From: Oribacterium sp. oral taxon 078 str. F0262
GTDB taxonomy: Bacteria; Bacillota; Clostridia; Lachnospirales; Lachnospiraceae
Length of the DNA: 64,000 bases
Assembly: GCF_000160135.1 (NCBI RefSeq)
Contig: NZ_GG729937.1
Span: 92,991 to 156,990 of the forward strand
Reading direction: 5' to 3'
The notes under the pieces are model-generated. The model was not told the origin of the DNA, did not search any database, and saw nothing but the letters and a program-made list of their open reading frames with translations. This document shows positions 16,419-24,934 of the stretch, one piece after another. The stretch's first letter is position 1. The number at the start of each line of letters is the position of its first letter. The translations under genes were made by a program, and so were the position numbers.

Positions 16419-16637
16419 ATGTCAAAAACAAAGCCTTACAGAGAAGTGGTAAAAGCCTTGAATTGGGAACTGGATCACACGACAGGCTCGCATGAAATCT
16501 ATATTAAAAACGGAAAGATGTGTCCGCTGAAGTGTACCAAGAAAGATATTCCATCGGGAACCGTTTCCAGCATTGAGAGGATCACGGGGCTGAAATTCCA
16601 GCCCAGCCGCTTTATAGAGAGGAGGCACAATGGATAG
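16419..16637 (+). CDS. hicA: HicA mRNA interferase toxin
   Basis: A 72-residue double-stranded-RNA-binding-fold toxin that cleaves mRNA independently of the ribosome. The catalytic His lies in the GSHEIY motif (DHTTGSHEIYIKNGKM, about residue 26), as in active HicA proteins. The tail is IPSGTVSSIERITGLKF. It starts 6 nt after AAGGAGG and overlaps hicB by 8 nt, giving coupled translation of toxin and antitoxin. Confidence 0.88.
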   Translation: MSKTKPYREVVKALNWELDHTTGSHEIYIKNGKMCPLKCTKKDIPSGTVSSIERITGLKFQPSRFIERRHNG

Positions 16638-17013
16638 AGTATTGTATCCTTGCAAAATCAGAAAAGAAGACGGCGTATATTATGTAGAGTTTGTGGATTT
16701 CCCGGAATGCTTCACAGACGGAGAAAGTCCGGAGGAGGTTCTGACCAATGCCCGCGACGTGCTGGAAGGAATCATCTTCAGCTACATAAAGAATGGAAAG
16801 CCTCTGCCTTCTCCGAGCTTCTTCGAGAAAGGGTCTGCGGATGTGACCTATATTGATGCATGGGTAGGGATGGTGAGAGACCGGGTAAACAACCAGGCAG
16901 TAAGAAAAACGCTCACCATCCCGAAGTGGCTGAACGATATCGCAGAGAAAAATGCAGTGAATTTCTCCGCCGTGCTTCAGACCGGGCTGAAAGAATACCT
17001 AAATATCAGCTAG
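16630..17013 (+). CDS. hicB: HicB antitoxin
   Basis: A 127-residue antitoxin. The N-terminal partial RNase-H fold (YPCKIRKEDGVYYVEFVDFPECFTDG) blocks HicA. The C-terminal KTLTIPKWLNDIAEKNAVNFSAVLQTGLKEYL is a ribbon-helix-helix-type DNA-binding region. Together with hicA it forms a type II module. It likely represses the promoter at 16369 through the inverted repeat there. Its overall layout parallels the solitary HicB-like protein at 6990-7415. Confidence 0.9.
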   Translation: MDRVLYPCKIRKEDGVYYVEFVDFPECFTDGESPEEVLTNARDVLEGIIFSYIKNGKPLPSPSFFEKGSADVTYIDAWVGMVRDRVNNQAVRKTLTIPKWLNDIAEKNAVNFSAVLQTGLKEYLNIS

Positions 17014-17022
17014 TACTGAAGC

Positions 17023-17064
17023 AGGCAGATCGTCAGTCTGCAAATCGGATGATCTGCCTTTTTA
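17023..17064 (+). terminator. Terminator after hicAB
   Basis: AGGCAGATC (17023-17031) pairs with GATCTGCCT (17051-17059) and is followed by TTTTT on the plus strand. It overlaps the end of the convergent LD-carboxypeptidase gene. Confidence 0.7.
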
Positions 17065-18061
17065 CATCAACAACAGCTGGAACGCCGAAGGGCATAATAC
17101 AGCGCGGCATCGCATGCCCGATATTCAGGTTAAAGACGATCGAGAGCTCCGGTTTATCAATCAGCTCGACCAAAAGCTGTTTATATTCTTCTGCATATGT
17201 CTCATCCATCGGCTTTCCGACCAGTACACCGGAAACCTCATCAAAAACTCCGCTGCCCTTCAGATATTCCAGAGCTTTTCGATACCGTTCAGGTTTCGGC
17301 TTTTCCTCGCTGGATTCCAGCAAGATAATCCGCCCCTTCCAGTCCTCTGCCTCAGGGAACAAATGATACTTCCGGCACAACACCGGCATATCTCTATAGC
17401 GGTCGCCGTTAAAGAAATCATACAGCGAATCGATGCAGCCACCGAGAATCTTTCCTGAAAAAACAGGAGTCCCCTGCAAAAGCTCAAAGCCCTTGTTGGG
17501 ATGGGAAGGTGTTGTTGTTCCGACCTGCTCCGGTGAAAAACTCTTTCTTTCCTCGTACCAGGTGTCGCTGGGGGTGATTTCTTGTATATTACCCGTGCTG
17601 ATCAGCTCCTCGAAATACCTTCTGGTATAGGGATGCATTTCCGGACTCAGATCACAGATATCCGAGAGGAAGGCCTGTCCGTAGAAGGTTTTGAGTCCCA
17701 CTTTGTGAAGCATCAGGTGATTAACCGTGCTGTCCGAAAACCCCAGGAATACCTTGTCCGTCACAGCTTCCGCCAGTTCGTTATGATCGAACAGGTACGG
17801 CAGCAGTCGATAGGTATCGTCTCCGCCGATGGCGCATAGAATCATGTCAATCTCCGGATCACGGAAGGCTTCCAGCAGATCTTCCGCTCGTTTTTCCGGA
17901 TGATTCCGGACATATTCCAGACCCTTCATCGCATGGGGCATGAGCTTTACGTTAAGACCGTATTCCCGCAGCCTTCGAAAGCCGATCTCCACTTCGTACT
18001 GAATCTCTTCTTCTCCCATGATCCCACTGGACAGACTTACGATTGCGACATTCCTTATCAT
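17033..18061 (-). CDS. S66-family LD-carboxypeptidase / MccF-like protein
   Basis: A 342-residue serine peptidase of family S66. Members either cleave the L,D bond of muropeptides or detoxify microcin-C-type antibiotics. The nucleophile Ser lies in LGFSDSTVNHLM, preceded by the AIGGDD loop. The Glu/His partners are in LLESSEEKP and NIGHAMPRCIMPFG. The long insert after the nucleophile makes it closer to MccF than to LdcA, but substrate use is uncertain. The ATG at 18061 has GGGAGAG upstream. A 30-bp scrap of a related copy lies at 6731-6760. Confidence 0.85.
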   Translation of the reverse strand: MIRNVAIVSLSSGIMGEEEIQYEVEIGFRRLREYGLNVKLMPHAMKGLEYVRNHPEKRAEDLLEAFRDPEIDMILCAIGGDDTYRLLPYLFDHNELAEAVTDKVFLGFSDSTVNHLMLHKVGLKTFYGQAFLSDICDLSPEMHPYTRRYFEELISTGNIQEITPSDTWYEERKSFSPEQVGTTTPSHPNKGFELLQGTPVFSGKILGGCIDSLYDFFNGDRYRDMPVLCRKYHLFPEAEDWKGRIILLESSEEKPKPERYRKALEYLKGSGVFDEVSGVLVGKPMDETYAEEYKQLLVELIDKPELSIVFNLNIGHAMPRCIMPFGVPAVVDVKRQIIRFAD

Positions 18062-18088
18062 ACTTATCTCTCCCAAAATGCAAAACTG

Positions 18089-18232
18089 TTATGCCTTGCT
18101 TTGTTTGCTGTCTCTGATGCTGCTGATATAATCGTCGATATCCTGCACAATGCAATGATCTCCCAAGGTAATGGTACGATAGACGCTATCATTTGCCACT
18201 GCGCCGTAAATCAGGTCATGCTGCTTGCCTTG
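18089..18232 (-). pseudogene. Gene remnant resembling the C-terminus of DUF3990 proteins
   Basis: A 47-codon open stretch reads KQHDLIYGAVANDSVYRTI, then a variable tail and a stop at 18089-18091. The DLIxGxVANDxVYxTI pattern resembles the end of DUF3990 proteins, which are often toxin-like. A stop codon lies just upstream (18233-18235) and the preceding sequence shows no matching frame. It is called a decayed fragment; the family match is from memory and weak. Confidence 0.35.
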
Positions 18233-18335
18233 TCAATATATGCTGCGGCTGTTGCCGAGCTCAAAGGCGGCATCCTTTTCCCAAATCATAAAAAAGTACA
18301 AAATCGTCAAGAGCTTTCTCCGCGGCAGGCGGAAA

Positions 18336-18728
18336 TTATATCCACCATCCCGGAGTCAGCTCGCCAAGCGTCACCACTTTTCCCCGCTCATAATCAAGCA
18401 TTATTTCTACGTCATGGTATCTGCCTGGCATTAGCTGCGCCATAAATTCTCTGCACGCGCCGCACGGAGCGGCTGTCAATCCATCAGGCATAAGCGCCAA
18501 TACCCGTTTAATCTCGTTCTCGCCGTTTGTAATCATATGAAACATCGCATTGCGTTCCGCGCAGATTCCAAGTGTACAGGATGTATCTACGCAAACGCCG
18601 GTATAAATCCTACCGCTCACGGACTCAACCGCAGCCGCCACGCCACCGGCATAGATTCTCTCGGAAATCTCTCTCGGATTTTGTGCCCCTTTCGCTGCGT
18701 TATACAGCCTTTCCCATATTTGTTCCAT
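18336..18728 (-). CDS. Cytidine deaminase-family protein
   Basis: A 130-residue zinc deaminase. GICAERNAMF holds the zinc Cys and catalytic Glu, and PCGACREF holds the other two zinc cysteines. It converts cytidine or deoxycytidine to uridine, in pyrimidine salvage. The small size and sequence also resemble blasticidin-S-type deaminases, so the substrate is not certain. AGGAAAGC precedes the ATG. It is flanked by gene scraps at the edge of the accessory island. Confidence 0.88.
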   Translation of the reverse strand: MEQIWERLYNAAKGAQNPREISERIYAGGVAAAVESVSGRIYTGVCVDTSCTLGICAERNAMFHMITNGENEIKRVLALMPDGLTAAPCGACREFMAQLMPGRYHDVEIMLDYERGKVVTLGELTPGWWI

Positions 18729-18863
18729 CTTGCTTTCCTCTTTAGATATCGCTTCTCACTCCGACACCTTCAGGATATACCGACCCTTGCCCGTGCCCGG
18801 AATCGTCTTTATTAAACCGCGTCCTTTCATCATTTTTTTCATAGCTTTCAAGCTCGTTGATAA

Positions 18864-19805
18864 TCAACTTTCCGGGAAATTTTCTTTGTCCTCTATGATG
18901 TAGATCGGGCGGTCCTTCATCTCCTCAAAGAATACCGCGATATACTCCCCGATGATGCCGACGATAAAGAAAAGCACCGCGAACATAAAGCAGATCAGAA
19001 CGACGATGGTGGCGTAGCCGGAGGGCGCTCCCTTTCTCGTGAACAAAGTGTAGATCAGCACGAGGAGTCCGAGGAGCCCGCTGCACAGGCCGGCGAAGAT
19101 CCCGAGGCGCAGGGGGAGATTCGAGAAGCACATGATGGTATTTCTCGAAAAGATAAAAAGCTTTCGGAGAGAGTAGTGACTCTTTCCGGCGACCCGCACG
19201 GCCGCGTCATAGCGGAGAGTGGTCTTTCGGAAGCCGACATTCTGCACATAGCCCCGGAGGAAGCGGATCTTCTCCCGGTAGTTTTTCCGAAGCACCGCCT
19301 GGACCCTTCGGGAGATCGCAAAAAAGTCGGAGGCATTCGGTTCGAAATGGAGATCGGAAACCCGGTTCAAAAGCCAGTAGAAGGCGCCGGAGCTCCAGTT
19401 TTTCAGAAGGCCTGCGGAGGGATTCGAGCTTCGGACCATGGAGATCACCTCATAGCCCTCCGTATAGCAGCGCACGATCTCCGGGAGGCAGGAGGGAGGG
19501 TGCTGGAGATCTGCGTCCATGAAGACCAGAAGCTCCCCGGAGGCGTAGTCCAGCCCCGCTGTCATCGCAGCTTCATGTCCGAAGTTCCGGGAAAAGCTCA
19601 GGCTTCGGACGTGGCCGCGGTCCCTCCCCGAGAGCTCCCGCAGAATCTCCCGGCTCCCATCCTGAGAGCCGTCATCTACAAAAAGGAGCTCGTAATCATA
19701 GCCGAGCTCCATAAGTCCCCTGCAGGCGCTGTCCGCCTTCTCATAGAAGCTTTCCAGTCCTTCCTTTTCATTGTAGACGGAGACGATGAGACTGATCTTC
19801 TTCAA
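18864..19805 (-). CDS. GtrB-like polyprenyl-phosphate glycosyltransferase (GT2)
   Basis: A 313-residue GT2 enzyme that would transfer a sugar from a nucleotide donor to polyprenyl phosphate at the inner membrane face. The GT-A core begins ISLIVSVYNEKEGLESFYEK, with FVDDGSQDGSREIL and the FMDADLQHPP metal site. Two C-terminal membrane helices (about residues 230-300) anchor it. The start codon is TTG, with GGAGG 6 nt before. It is the last gene of the leftward glycan operon. The product lipid-linked sugar would supply extracytoplasmic GT-C-type transferases such as the three polytopic proteins in this locus. Confidence 0.88.
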   Translation of the reverse strand: MKKISLIVSVYNEKEGLESFYEKADSACRGLMELGYDYELLFVDDGSQDGSREILRELSGRDRGHVRSLSFSRNFGHEAAMTAGLDYASGELLVFMDADLQHPPSCLPEIVRCYTEGYEVISMVRSSNPSAGLLKNWSSGAFYWLLNRVSDLHFEPNASDFFAISRRVQAVLRKNYREKIRFLRGYVQNVGFRKTTLRYDAAVRVAGKSHYSLRKLFIFSRNTIMCFSNLPLRLGIFAGLCSGLLGLLVLIYTLFTRKGAPSGYATIVVLICFMFAVLFFIVGIIGEYIAVFFEEMKDRPIYIIEDKENFPES

Positions 19806-19996
19806 ATATTGCCTCCTCGATACCCTTCTTCTATAACGATACTCTTTTATACCTATGCTCTTCTATATCTTCCGCGGCTTAGAACCACAGCGGGGACGGG
19901 AGAATGATCCGGCAGCCTTCCGGCTTTTTCTTTGCCCGGGAGTTTCCTGCAAGGCATTGCCGCCTCACGGATCTGTCCGCCAGCATTGTTCTCTTT

Positions 19997-20134
19997 CTAT
20001 CCGCATTGTCCTATCGTTCTTCGCGGCGGTCTATCCGCATTGCCGCATTGCCCTATTGTTCTTCGCGGCGGTCTATCCGCATTGCCCTATTGCCCTTCGC
20101 AACGGTCTATCCGCATTGCTCTATTGCTCTTCCC
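19997..20134. repeat. Tandem repeat of four related 34-42-bp units overlapping the licD stop
   Basis: Units begin CTATCCGCATTG at 19997, 20031, 20073 and 20107. Their lengths are 34, 42, 34 and a partial 28 bp. Unit 2 carries an extra 8-bp duplication. The stop codon of the licD-family gene (20121-20123) lies in the last unit, so copy-number change would alter the region just past the gene and perhaps its C-terminus. The rest of 19806-20120 shows no gene. Confidence 0.8.
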
Positions 20135-21020
20135 GCTCTGTGCTCTCCCAAAGCTCGATCTGTCCGCTGTGGCTCGGACGGCGCTCTTCCTCCGGCGGAA
20201 GCCTCCGGTAGTCACCGTAGAGCATGCGGAGCACCCTGTCCCAGTTCTTCGGCCCGGGGAAGCGCTCCCCCTCAAAGGCGAAGGGGGAGTAGGGCTCCTC
20301 CCAGGCATTCTCCACCGTGCAGTGCTGAAAGTCCGGCTGGTAGTTCGAGAAGTAGGAGCGCTTCGTTTTCCTCCCGCTTCTTCGGCAGGCTCTCGTACAG
20401 GCGCCCGCCCAGCGCTCCTGGAGGCGGAAGAGGAGAGGCATCGGAAGCAGTCTTCCGATGCCGGAGAGAAATAAGACCTGCAGGCGCTGCAGGCCCTTAT
20501 ATTTCGAAAGCTCGATCCGCATCCTGTGCCCCATCGCAAGGCCGAAGACGAGCTTTTGCCGGAAGCGATAGAGGAAGCTCAGAAAGGGATTATCCGGAAG
20601 GGCATCCAGGAGGAAGAGATCCACCCAGAGGTGGTTCAGCTTCCCCTCGTAGAATTCCTGCTCGGCACTCTCCTCCCCGTGTCTTCTGGAGCGAAGATAG
20701 AGAATCCTCGGCACAAAGTCATAAAAGGCTCTTCCCTTTCGGAGCTCCCATGGGAGAAGGAGCTTTAAATCCTCCGGTAGCTCGGAAGAAACGGCACAGA
20801 GCTTTGAGAATTCCTCTCTCCGAAAGAGGAGATCCACATCGTCATCCCAGGGGATAAAGCCCCGGTGCCGCACGGCCCCGAGCAGTGTGCCGGAGTCCAT
20901 GCGGTACGAGATTCCATGCCGCTTCGACAACTTGTCGATCTCCCGCATGATGTAGAGATTGGCTTCATGCACCGCCTTAAGATCCGACGAAAACTCCTCT
21001 TCCTTCCCTTCCGCTTTCAT
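20121..21020 (-). CDS. LicD-family phosphotransferase
   Basis: A 299-residue protein of the LicD/fukutin nucleotidyltransferase-like family, which attaches phosphocholine or similar phospho-groups to surface glycans. The core motif is YRMDSGTLLGAVRHRGFIPWDDDVD (residues about 40-65), with the metal-binding DDD cluster intact. No choline kinase or CDP-choline gene is in the window, so the group transferred is open. GGAGGCATAG precedes the ATG. Its stop lies in a tandem repeat. It lies in line with rfbH, 68 bp downstream. Confidence 0.88.
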   Translation of the reverse strand: MKAEGKEEEFSSDLKAVHEANLYIMREIDKLSKRHGISYRMDSGTLLGAVRHRGFIPWDDDVDLLFRREEFSKLCAVSSELPEDLKLLLPWELRKGRAFYDFVPRILYLRSRRHGEESAEQEFYEGKLNHLWVDLFLLDALPDNPFLSFLYRFRQKLVFGLAMGHRMRIELSKYKGLQRLQVLFLSGIGRLLPMPLLFRLQERWAGACTRACRRSGRKTKRSYFSNYQPDFQHCTVENAWEEPYSPFAFEGERFPGPKNWDRVLRMLYGDYRRLPPEEERRPSHSGQIELWESTEREEQ

Positions 21021-21088
21021 CTATGCCTCCGTTTCCTATCTCTTCGAAAGCTTCCTCTTCTCCCATTTTGCGTTCGTGCGGCGAAAGC

Positions 21089-22435
21089 TTAACCAAGCCC
21101 CTCGAGGATCATCTCCGCCATATAGGAAAGCTTCTCCTCCGTCATACCGGGGTATAGGCCGACCCAGAAGCTGTCCCTCATGATGCGGTCGGTATTTGTG
21201 AGCTCGCCGACGATGCGGTATCCCTCTCCTTTCGAGCGAAGCTCATCGAAGCAGGGGTGCCGGATCAGATTTCCGGCAAAAAGCATCCTGGTCTGAATGC
21301 CCTTCCCCTCGATATAGCGGACGAGCCTCCCCCGGTCCGTGCCCTCCTTCGCCGTCATGAGAAAGCCAAACCAGCTGGGATCCGCGTTCTCGGAAGCCTC
21401 CGGAAAGATCAGACTCCGCTCCGCCCCGCCGTCCTGCAAAAGCTTCTTCAGGAAGGTGAAATTCTCTCTCCTCCTCCTTGCGAAGCTCGGGAACTTCTCA
21501 AGCTGCGCACAGCCGACCGCGGCCTGCAGGTCAGTCGCCTTCAGGTTATATCCGAGATGCGAGTAGACATATTTATGATCGTATCCCCTGGGGAGCTCTC
21601 CGTACTGTCCGTCGAAGCGATGTCCGCAGCTGTTGTCCCTCCCGGGATCGCACCAACAGTCGCGGCCCCAGTCGCGGAGAGAGCGGAGGATCCTGTGAAG
21701 GAGAGGATCACTGGTATAAACCGCGCCCCCCTCTCCCATCGTCATATGGTGGGGCGGGTAGAAGGAGCTGGTGCCGATGTCTCCGATGGAGCCGGTGAAA
21801 AGATATTCCCCGTCCATCTTATAACGTGAGCCGAGCGCATCGCAGTTATCCTCCACGAGCCAGAGGCCGTGTCTTTCACAAAAGTCCTTCACTGTCTTGA
21901 GATCGAAGGGATTTCCGAGGGTATGCGCAAGCATGACGGCCTTCGTCTTCTCCGTGAGCGCGCTCTCCAGAAGGCTTGTGTCGATATTGCAGGAGGGGAT
22001 CCCCACATCCAGAAAGACCGGGACAGCGCCGTACTGCAGAATCGGATTCACCGTCGTGGGAAAGCCCGCCGCGACCGTGATGACCTCATCCCCCCTTTTC
22101 ACTCTCCGCTCCTTGAGAAGAGGAGAGGTCAGGGCCATAAAGGCGAGGAGATTTGCGCTGGAGCCCGAGTTTACAAGACTCACATGCTTCACTCCCAGAT
22201 AGTCCCCGAACTCCTTCTCAAAACGCTTCGTATACCGCCCCGCGGTGAGCCAGAACTCCAGAGCGGAATCCACGAGGTTCACCATTTCTCTCTCGTCGTA
22301 GACTCTGGAGGCATAGGGGATCCTGTCCCCCCTTTGGAAGGCGGCATCCTGCCTCTTATATTTCCTCGCGTAATCCGCGACGAGGGAGAGAATCTCCTCC
22401 CTCGCTTCCTTTTCCGTTTTTTCCATCTTCTCCAT
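21089..22435 (-). CDS. rfbH: RfbH, CDP-6-deoxy-D-xylo-4-hexulose-3-dehydrase (E1)
   Basis: A 448-residue PMP- and [2Fe-2S]-dependent enzyme that, with an E3 reductase, removes the 3-hydroxyl on the way to CDP-3,6-dideoxyhexoses. The lysine that binds PLP in the aminotransferase family is replaced by His in the YPPHHMTMGEGG segment, as in true E1 enzymes. The iron-sulfur cysteines are in DWGRDCWCDPGRDNSCG. The start at 22435 has AGGAGA 4 nt upstream; a longer frame to 22453 is less likely. Neither the E3 reductase nor a final ketoreductase is encoded in the window. Confidence 0.95.
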   Translation of the reverse strand: MEKMEKTEKEAREEILSLVADYARKYKRQDAAFQRGDRIPYASRVYDEREMVNLVDSALEFWLTAGRYTKRFEKEFGDYLGVKHVSLVNSGSSANLLAFMALTSPLLKERRVKRGDEVITVAAGFPTTVNPILQYGAVPVFLDVGIPSCNIDTSLLESALTEKTKAVMLAHTLGNPFDLKTVKDFCERHGLWLVEDNCDALGSRYKMDGEYLFTGSIGDIGTSSFYPPHHMTMGEGGAVYTSDPLLHRILRSLRDWGRDCWCDPGRDNSCGHRFDGQYGELPRGYDHKYVYSHLGYNLKATDLQAAVGCAQLEKFPSFARRRRENFTFLKKLLQDGGAERSLIFPEASENADPSWFGFLMTAKEGTDRGRLVRYIEGKGIQTRMLFAGNLIRHPCFDELRSKGEGYRIVGELTNTDRIMRDSFWVGLYPGMTEEKLSYMAEMILEGLG

Positions 22436-22791
22436 GAAATCTCCTGACAGCAAACGAAGCTGAAGCGCCCTTTGGCGAATCAGCAGCCTGAATCATAGTC
22501 GTTCCCCGATCTCTGCATCCACGAAGCCCGCAGCGCGGCTCTCCTGACAAGGGCAGAAGACACAGCGTCTCCCGTCCTTTCCTGCGCCGCCCTCCCCCCG
22601 AAATAGCGAAAGGAGAGCGATCGGGAAAGAGGGTGACCGGAAAAGAGAGAGCGGCCGCTTCGGAAAGGGCCGCACGCGGCTTTCTCCGGAACGCTCGGCG
22701 GGGAAGAGTCCAAGAGGCCTCGGAAGCGCCCGGTCTCCGGGAGAGAAGCATTGAGAGAAATTGAGCGCCAAAGGGAGGAGCACAGCGTCCC
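22436..22791. other. Gene-free gap between rfbG and rfbH
   Basis: This 356-bp GC-rich gap holds frames on both strands, but none has family resemblance or a ribosome-binding site. No hairpin terminator or promoter is evident. It may be worn coding sequence; the rfbFGH genes are usually closely spaced in other bacteria. Confidence 0.4.
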
Positions 22792-23895
22792 TCAGCGGAG
22801 AAAGTGAAGGATCTGCTGCTCCGTGAAGGAGCGAAGCTCCCTCCCCTCGTGCCAGGCCCGGTACCAAAGGACGGTCTCCTCCACGGCCTTTCGGACCTGC
22901 CAGCGGGGCTCCCAGCGAAGCCTCTCCCTGAGCTTTTCGCAGTTCAGCCGGAGATAGCTCGCCTCGTGCGGCGCCTTCTCTTCCGGTCTGCTCTCCCAGG
23001 AGGCCGGCTTCCCCCAGCTCTTCACAAAGAGCTCCGCGAGCTCCCCCGTCGTGATCGCATCGCTTTCGTCCGGTCCCACATTGTAATAATCCGCATAGCG
23101 GGCGCCCTCCGAGCTCTCCGTCTTTCCGCTCTCCTCCTGATATCCCTCCTGCTTCGCCGCGATCGTGAGATAGACGAGAAGCGGCTCCAAAACATGCTGG
23201 TAGGGCCTTGTGGAAAAGGGATTCCGCACGCGGATCGGTCTTCCTTCCACCGTGTCCCGCACACAGTCCGGGATGATCCTGTCCTTTGCGAAATCCCCGC
23301 CTCCGATCACATTTCCGGCTCTCGCCGTAGAGATGCGGAGCGCGGACTCCCCGGAGAAGAAGGAGCTTTTATAGCTGTGCGTCACAAGCTCCGAGCAGGA
23401 CTTCGAGTTCGAATAGGGATCGAAGCCATCCAGCTTCTCTTCCTCGGAAAAGGCGTGCTCCGGAAGCTCCCGGTTCTCATAAACCTTGTCTGTCGTCACA
23501 TTCAGAAAGCTCCTTGCGGAGGAAGAAAAGCGAAGTGCCTCCAGGAGGTTCACTGTTCCCATGACATTCGTCTCGTAAGTCTCTCTGGGAAAGCGGTAGG
23601 ACTCCCGGACGATGGGCTGCGCCGCAAGATGGAAGATAAGCTCCGGCTCCGCCTCGGTGACGGCCTTTTGCAGGGCACTGAAATCCCGCACATCCCCTCC
23701 GAGCTCCCGGATCTCTCCCTTCAGTCCGAGAAGCTCATAGAGGCAGGGCTTTGTCTCCGGCGGGAGGGAGTAGCCATAGACCTTTGCTCCGAGGAGGAGA
23801 AGAATCAGACTGAGCCAGCTCCCCTTAAAGCCGCTGTGCCCTGTGACAAAGACGCGGCGGCCCCGATAGAAGCTTTTTAATTCGGCATAATTCAT
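22792..23895 (-). CDS. rfbG: RfbG, CDP-glucose 4,6-dehydratase
   Basis: A 367-residue short-chain dehydrogenase/reductase that makes CDP-4-keto-6-deoxy-D-glucose. The NAD motif is VTGHSGFKGSWL. The active-site region includes LNVTTDKVYEN and the catalytic Tyr in DPYSNSKSCSELV. A charged insertion is present after YLTIAAKQEGYQEE. The start at 23895 follows GGAGAGGAAAAAGGG. The 356 bp between its stop and the rfbH start hold no recognisable gene. Confidence 0.95.
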   Translation of the reverse strand: MNYAELKSFYRGRRVFVTGHSGFKGSWLSLILLLLGAKVYGYSLPPETKPCLYELLGLKGEIRELGGDVRDFSALQKAVTEAEPELIFHLAAQPIVRESYRFPRETYETNVMGTVNLLEALRFSSSARSFLNVTTDKVYENRELPEHAFSEEEKLDGFDPYSNSKSCSELVTHSYKSSFFSGESALRISTARAGNVIGGGDFAKDRIIPDCVRDTVEGRPIRVRNPFSTRPYQHVLEPLLVYLTIAAKQEGYQEESGKTESSEGARYADYYNVGPDESDAITTGELAELFVKSWGKPASWESRPEEKAPHEASYLRLNCEKLRERLRWEPRWQVRKAVEETVLWYRAWHEGRELRSFTEQQILHFLR

Positions 23896-24118
23896 CCCTT
23901 TTTCCTCTCCCTCCCGGATCTCCGAAGCACCCTGATCCGGCAAATACCGTTAAACATCAAGACTCGGCTTTGCCCATGTGACTTTCGCCGGCCTCCCTCC
24001 GGGAGGCACTTCTCTTCGAGAAGACTCAAGAACGCTCCGAGTCTGCCTGATGGCAGACTTCTACGCCCGCGCCGTTGGCCGCGGCGGTCGGAGCGAGAGC
24101 GCCCTGCGTCGGGCCGGC

Positions 24119-24162
24119 AAAGCGGCGGGAAAAGCGGCAGAAAGAGCGGCAGAAAAAGCGCC
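24119..24162. repeat. 12-bp tandem repeat next to the rfbF stop
   Basis: AAAGCGGCGGGA, AAAGCGGCAGAA, AGAGCGGCAGAA and a partial AAAGCGCC follow each other at 24119-24162, ending one base before the rfbF stop codon. It is one of several short tandem repeats in the gaps of this region. Confidence 0.75.
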
Positions 24163-24163
24163 G

Positions 24164-24934
24164 TTACCAGCGCTTCCACGGCGCCTTTCCCTTGGACCAA
24201 AGCTCCTCCAGAAGCTTCTTCTCCCTCTGCGTGTCCATGCACTGCCAGAAGCCCTCGTGATAGAAGCCCATGAGCTCCCCGTCGGATGCGAGCCTTCGCA
24301 TCGGCTCCCGCTCCAGCACCGTCTCGTCTCCCTCAAGATAGTCAAAAATCCCGGGCTCAAAGACCATGAAGCCCCCATTGATCACAGCTCCGTCGGACTC
24401 CTCCTTTTCCCGGAAGGCCCGGATCCTCCCATCGGAGGAAAGGTCCAGGACACCCTTTTGCTGAGCGAGGTTCACCGTGGTAATGGTCGCGGTCTTCCCG
24501 GCGCTTTCATGGAAGGCGAGAAGCTTTCGAAGGTCCACATCGGAGACTCCGTCTCCGTAGGTCAGCATGAAGCGCTCTCCCTTTAAATAGCTTCTGACAC
24601 GGCGAATTCGCCCCCCCGTCATGGTGCGGAGCCCGGTGTCGACGACTGTCACCTTCCAGTTCTCCGAGGCATTCTGGTGGACCTCCATCTGGTTGTTCGA
24701 CATATCGAAGGTGATGTCCGCATTGTGGAGGAAGTAGTTCGCAAAATACTCCTTGATGAGATATTGCTTATAACCGGCCAGGATGATGAATTCGTGAAAG
24801 CCATAGGAGGAGTAGTATTTCATGATATGCCAAAGGATCGGCATCTCTCCGATCTCTATCATGGGCTTCGGCTTCAGATGGGATTCCTCGGAAATCCTGG
24901 TTCCGAGCCCACCGGCCAGTATCAAAACCTTCAT
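24164..24934 (-). CDS. rfbF: RfbF, glucose-1-phosphate cytidylyltransferase
   Basis: A 256-residue enzyme that forms CDP-glucose from CTP and glucose-1-phosphate, the entry to CDP-dideoxyhexoses. The nucleotide loop is ILAGGLGTRISEESHLKPKPM. The metal Asp lies in MLTYGDGVSDVD, and GFWQCMDTQREKKLLEELW is a family-typical C-terminus. Length is normal. GGAGG is 7 nt from the ATG, and the start overlaps the stop of the upstream membrane protein gene by 4 nt. Confidence 0.96.
   Translation of the reverse strand: MKVLILAGGLGTRISEESHLKPKPMIEIGEMPILWHIMKYYSSYGFHEFIILAGYKQYLIKEYFANYFLHNADITFDMSNNQMEVHQNASENWKVTVVDTGLRTMTGGRIRRVRSYLKGERFMLTYGDGVSDVDLRKLLAFHESAGKTATITTVNLAQQKGVLDLSSDGRIRAFREKEESDGAVINGGFMVFEPGIFDYLEGDETVLEREPMRRLASDGELMGFYHEGFWQCMDTQREKKLLEELWSKGKAPWKRW

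Noticed and set aside
18768-18860. Short minus-strand stretch reading like the end of a winged-helix protein (GRGLIKTIPGTGKGRYILKVSE)
   Set aside because: Too short to assign. It may be another gene scrap, but no start, partner or second motif supports it.
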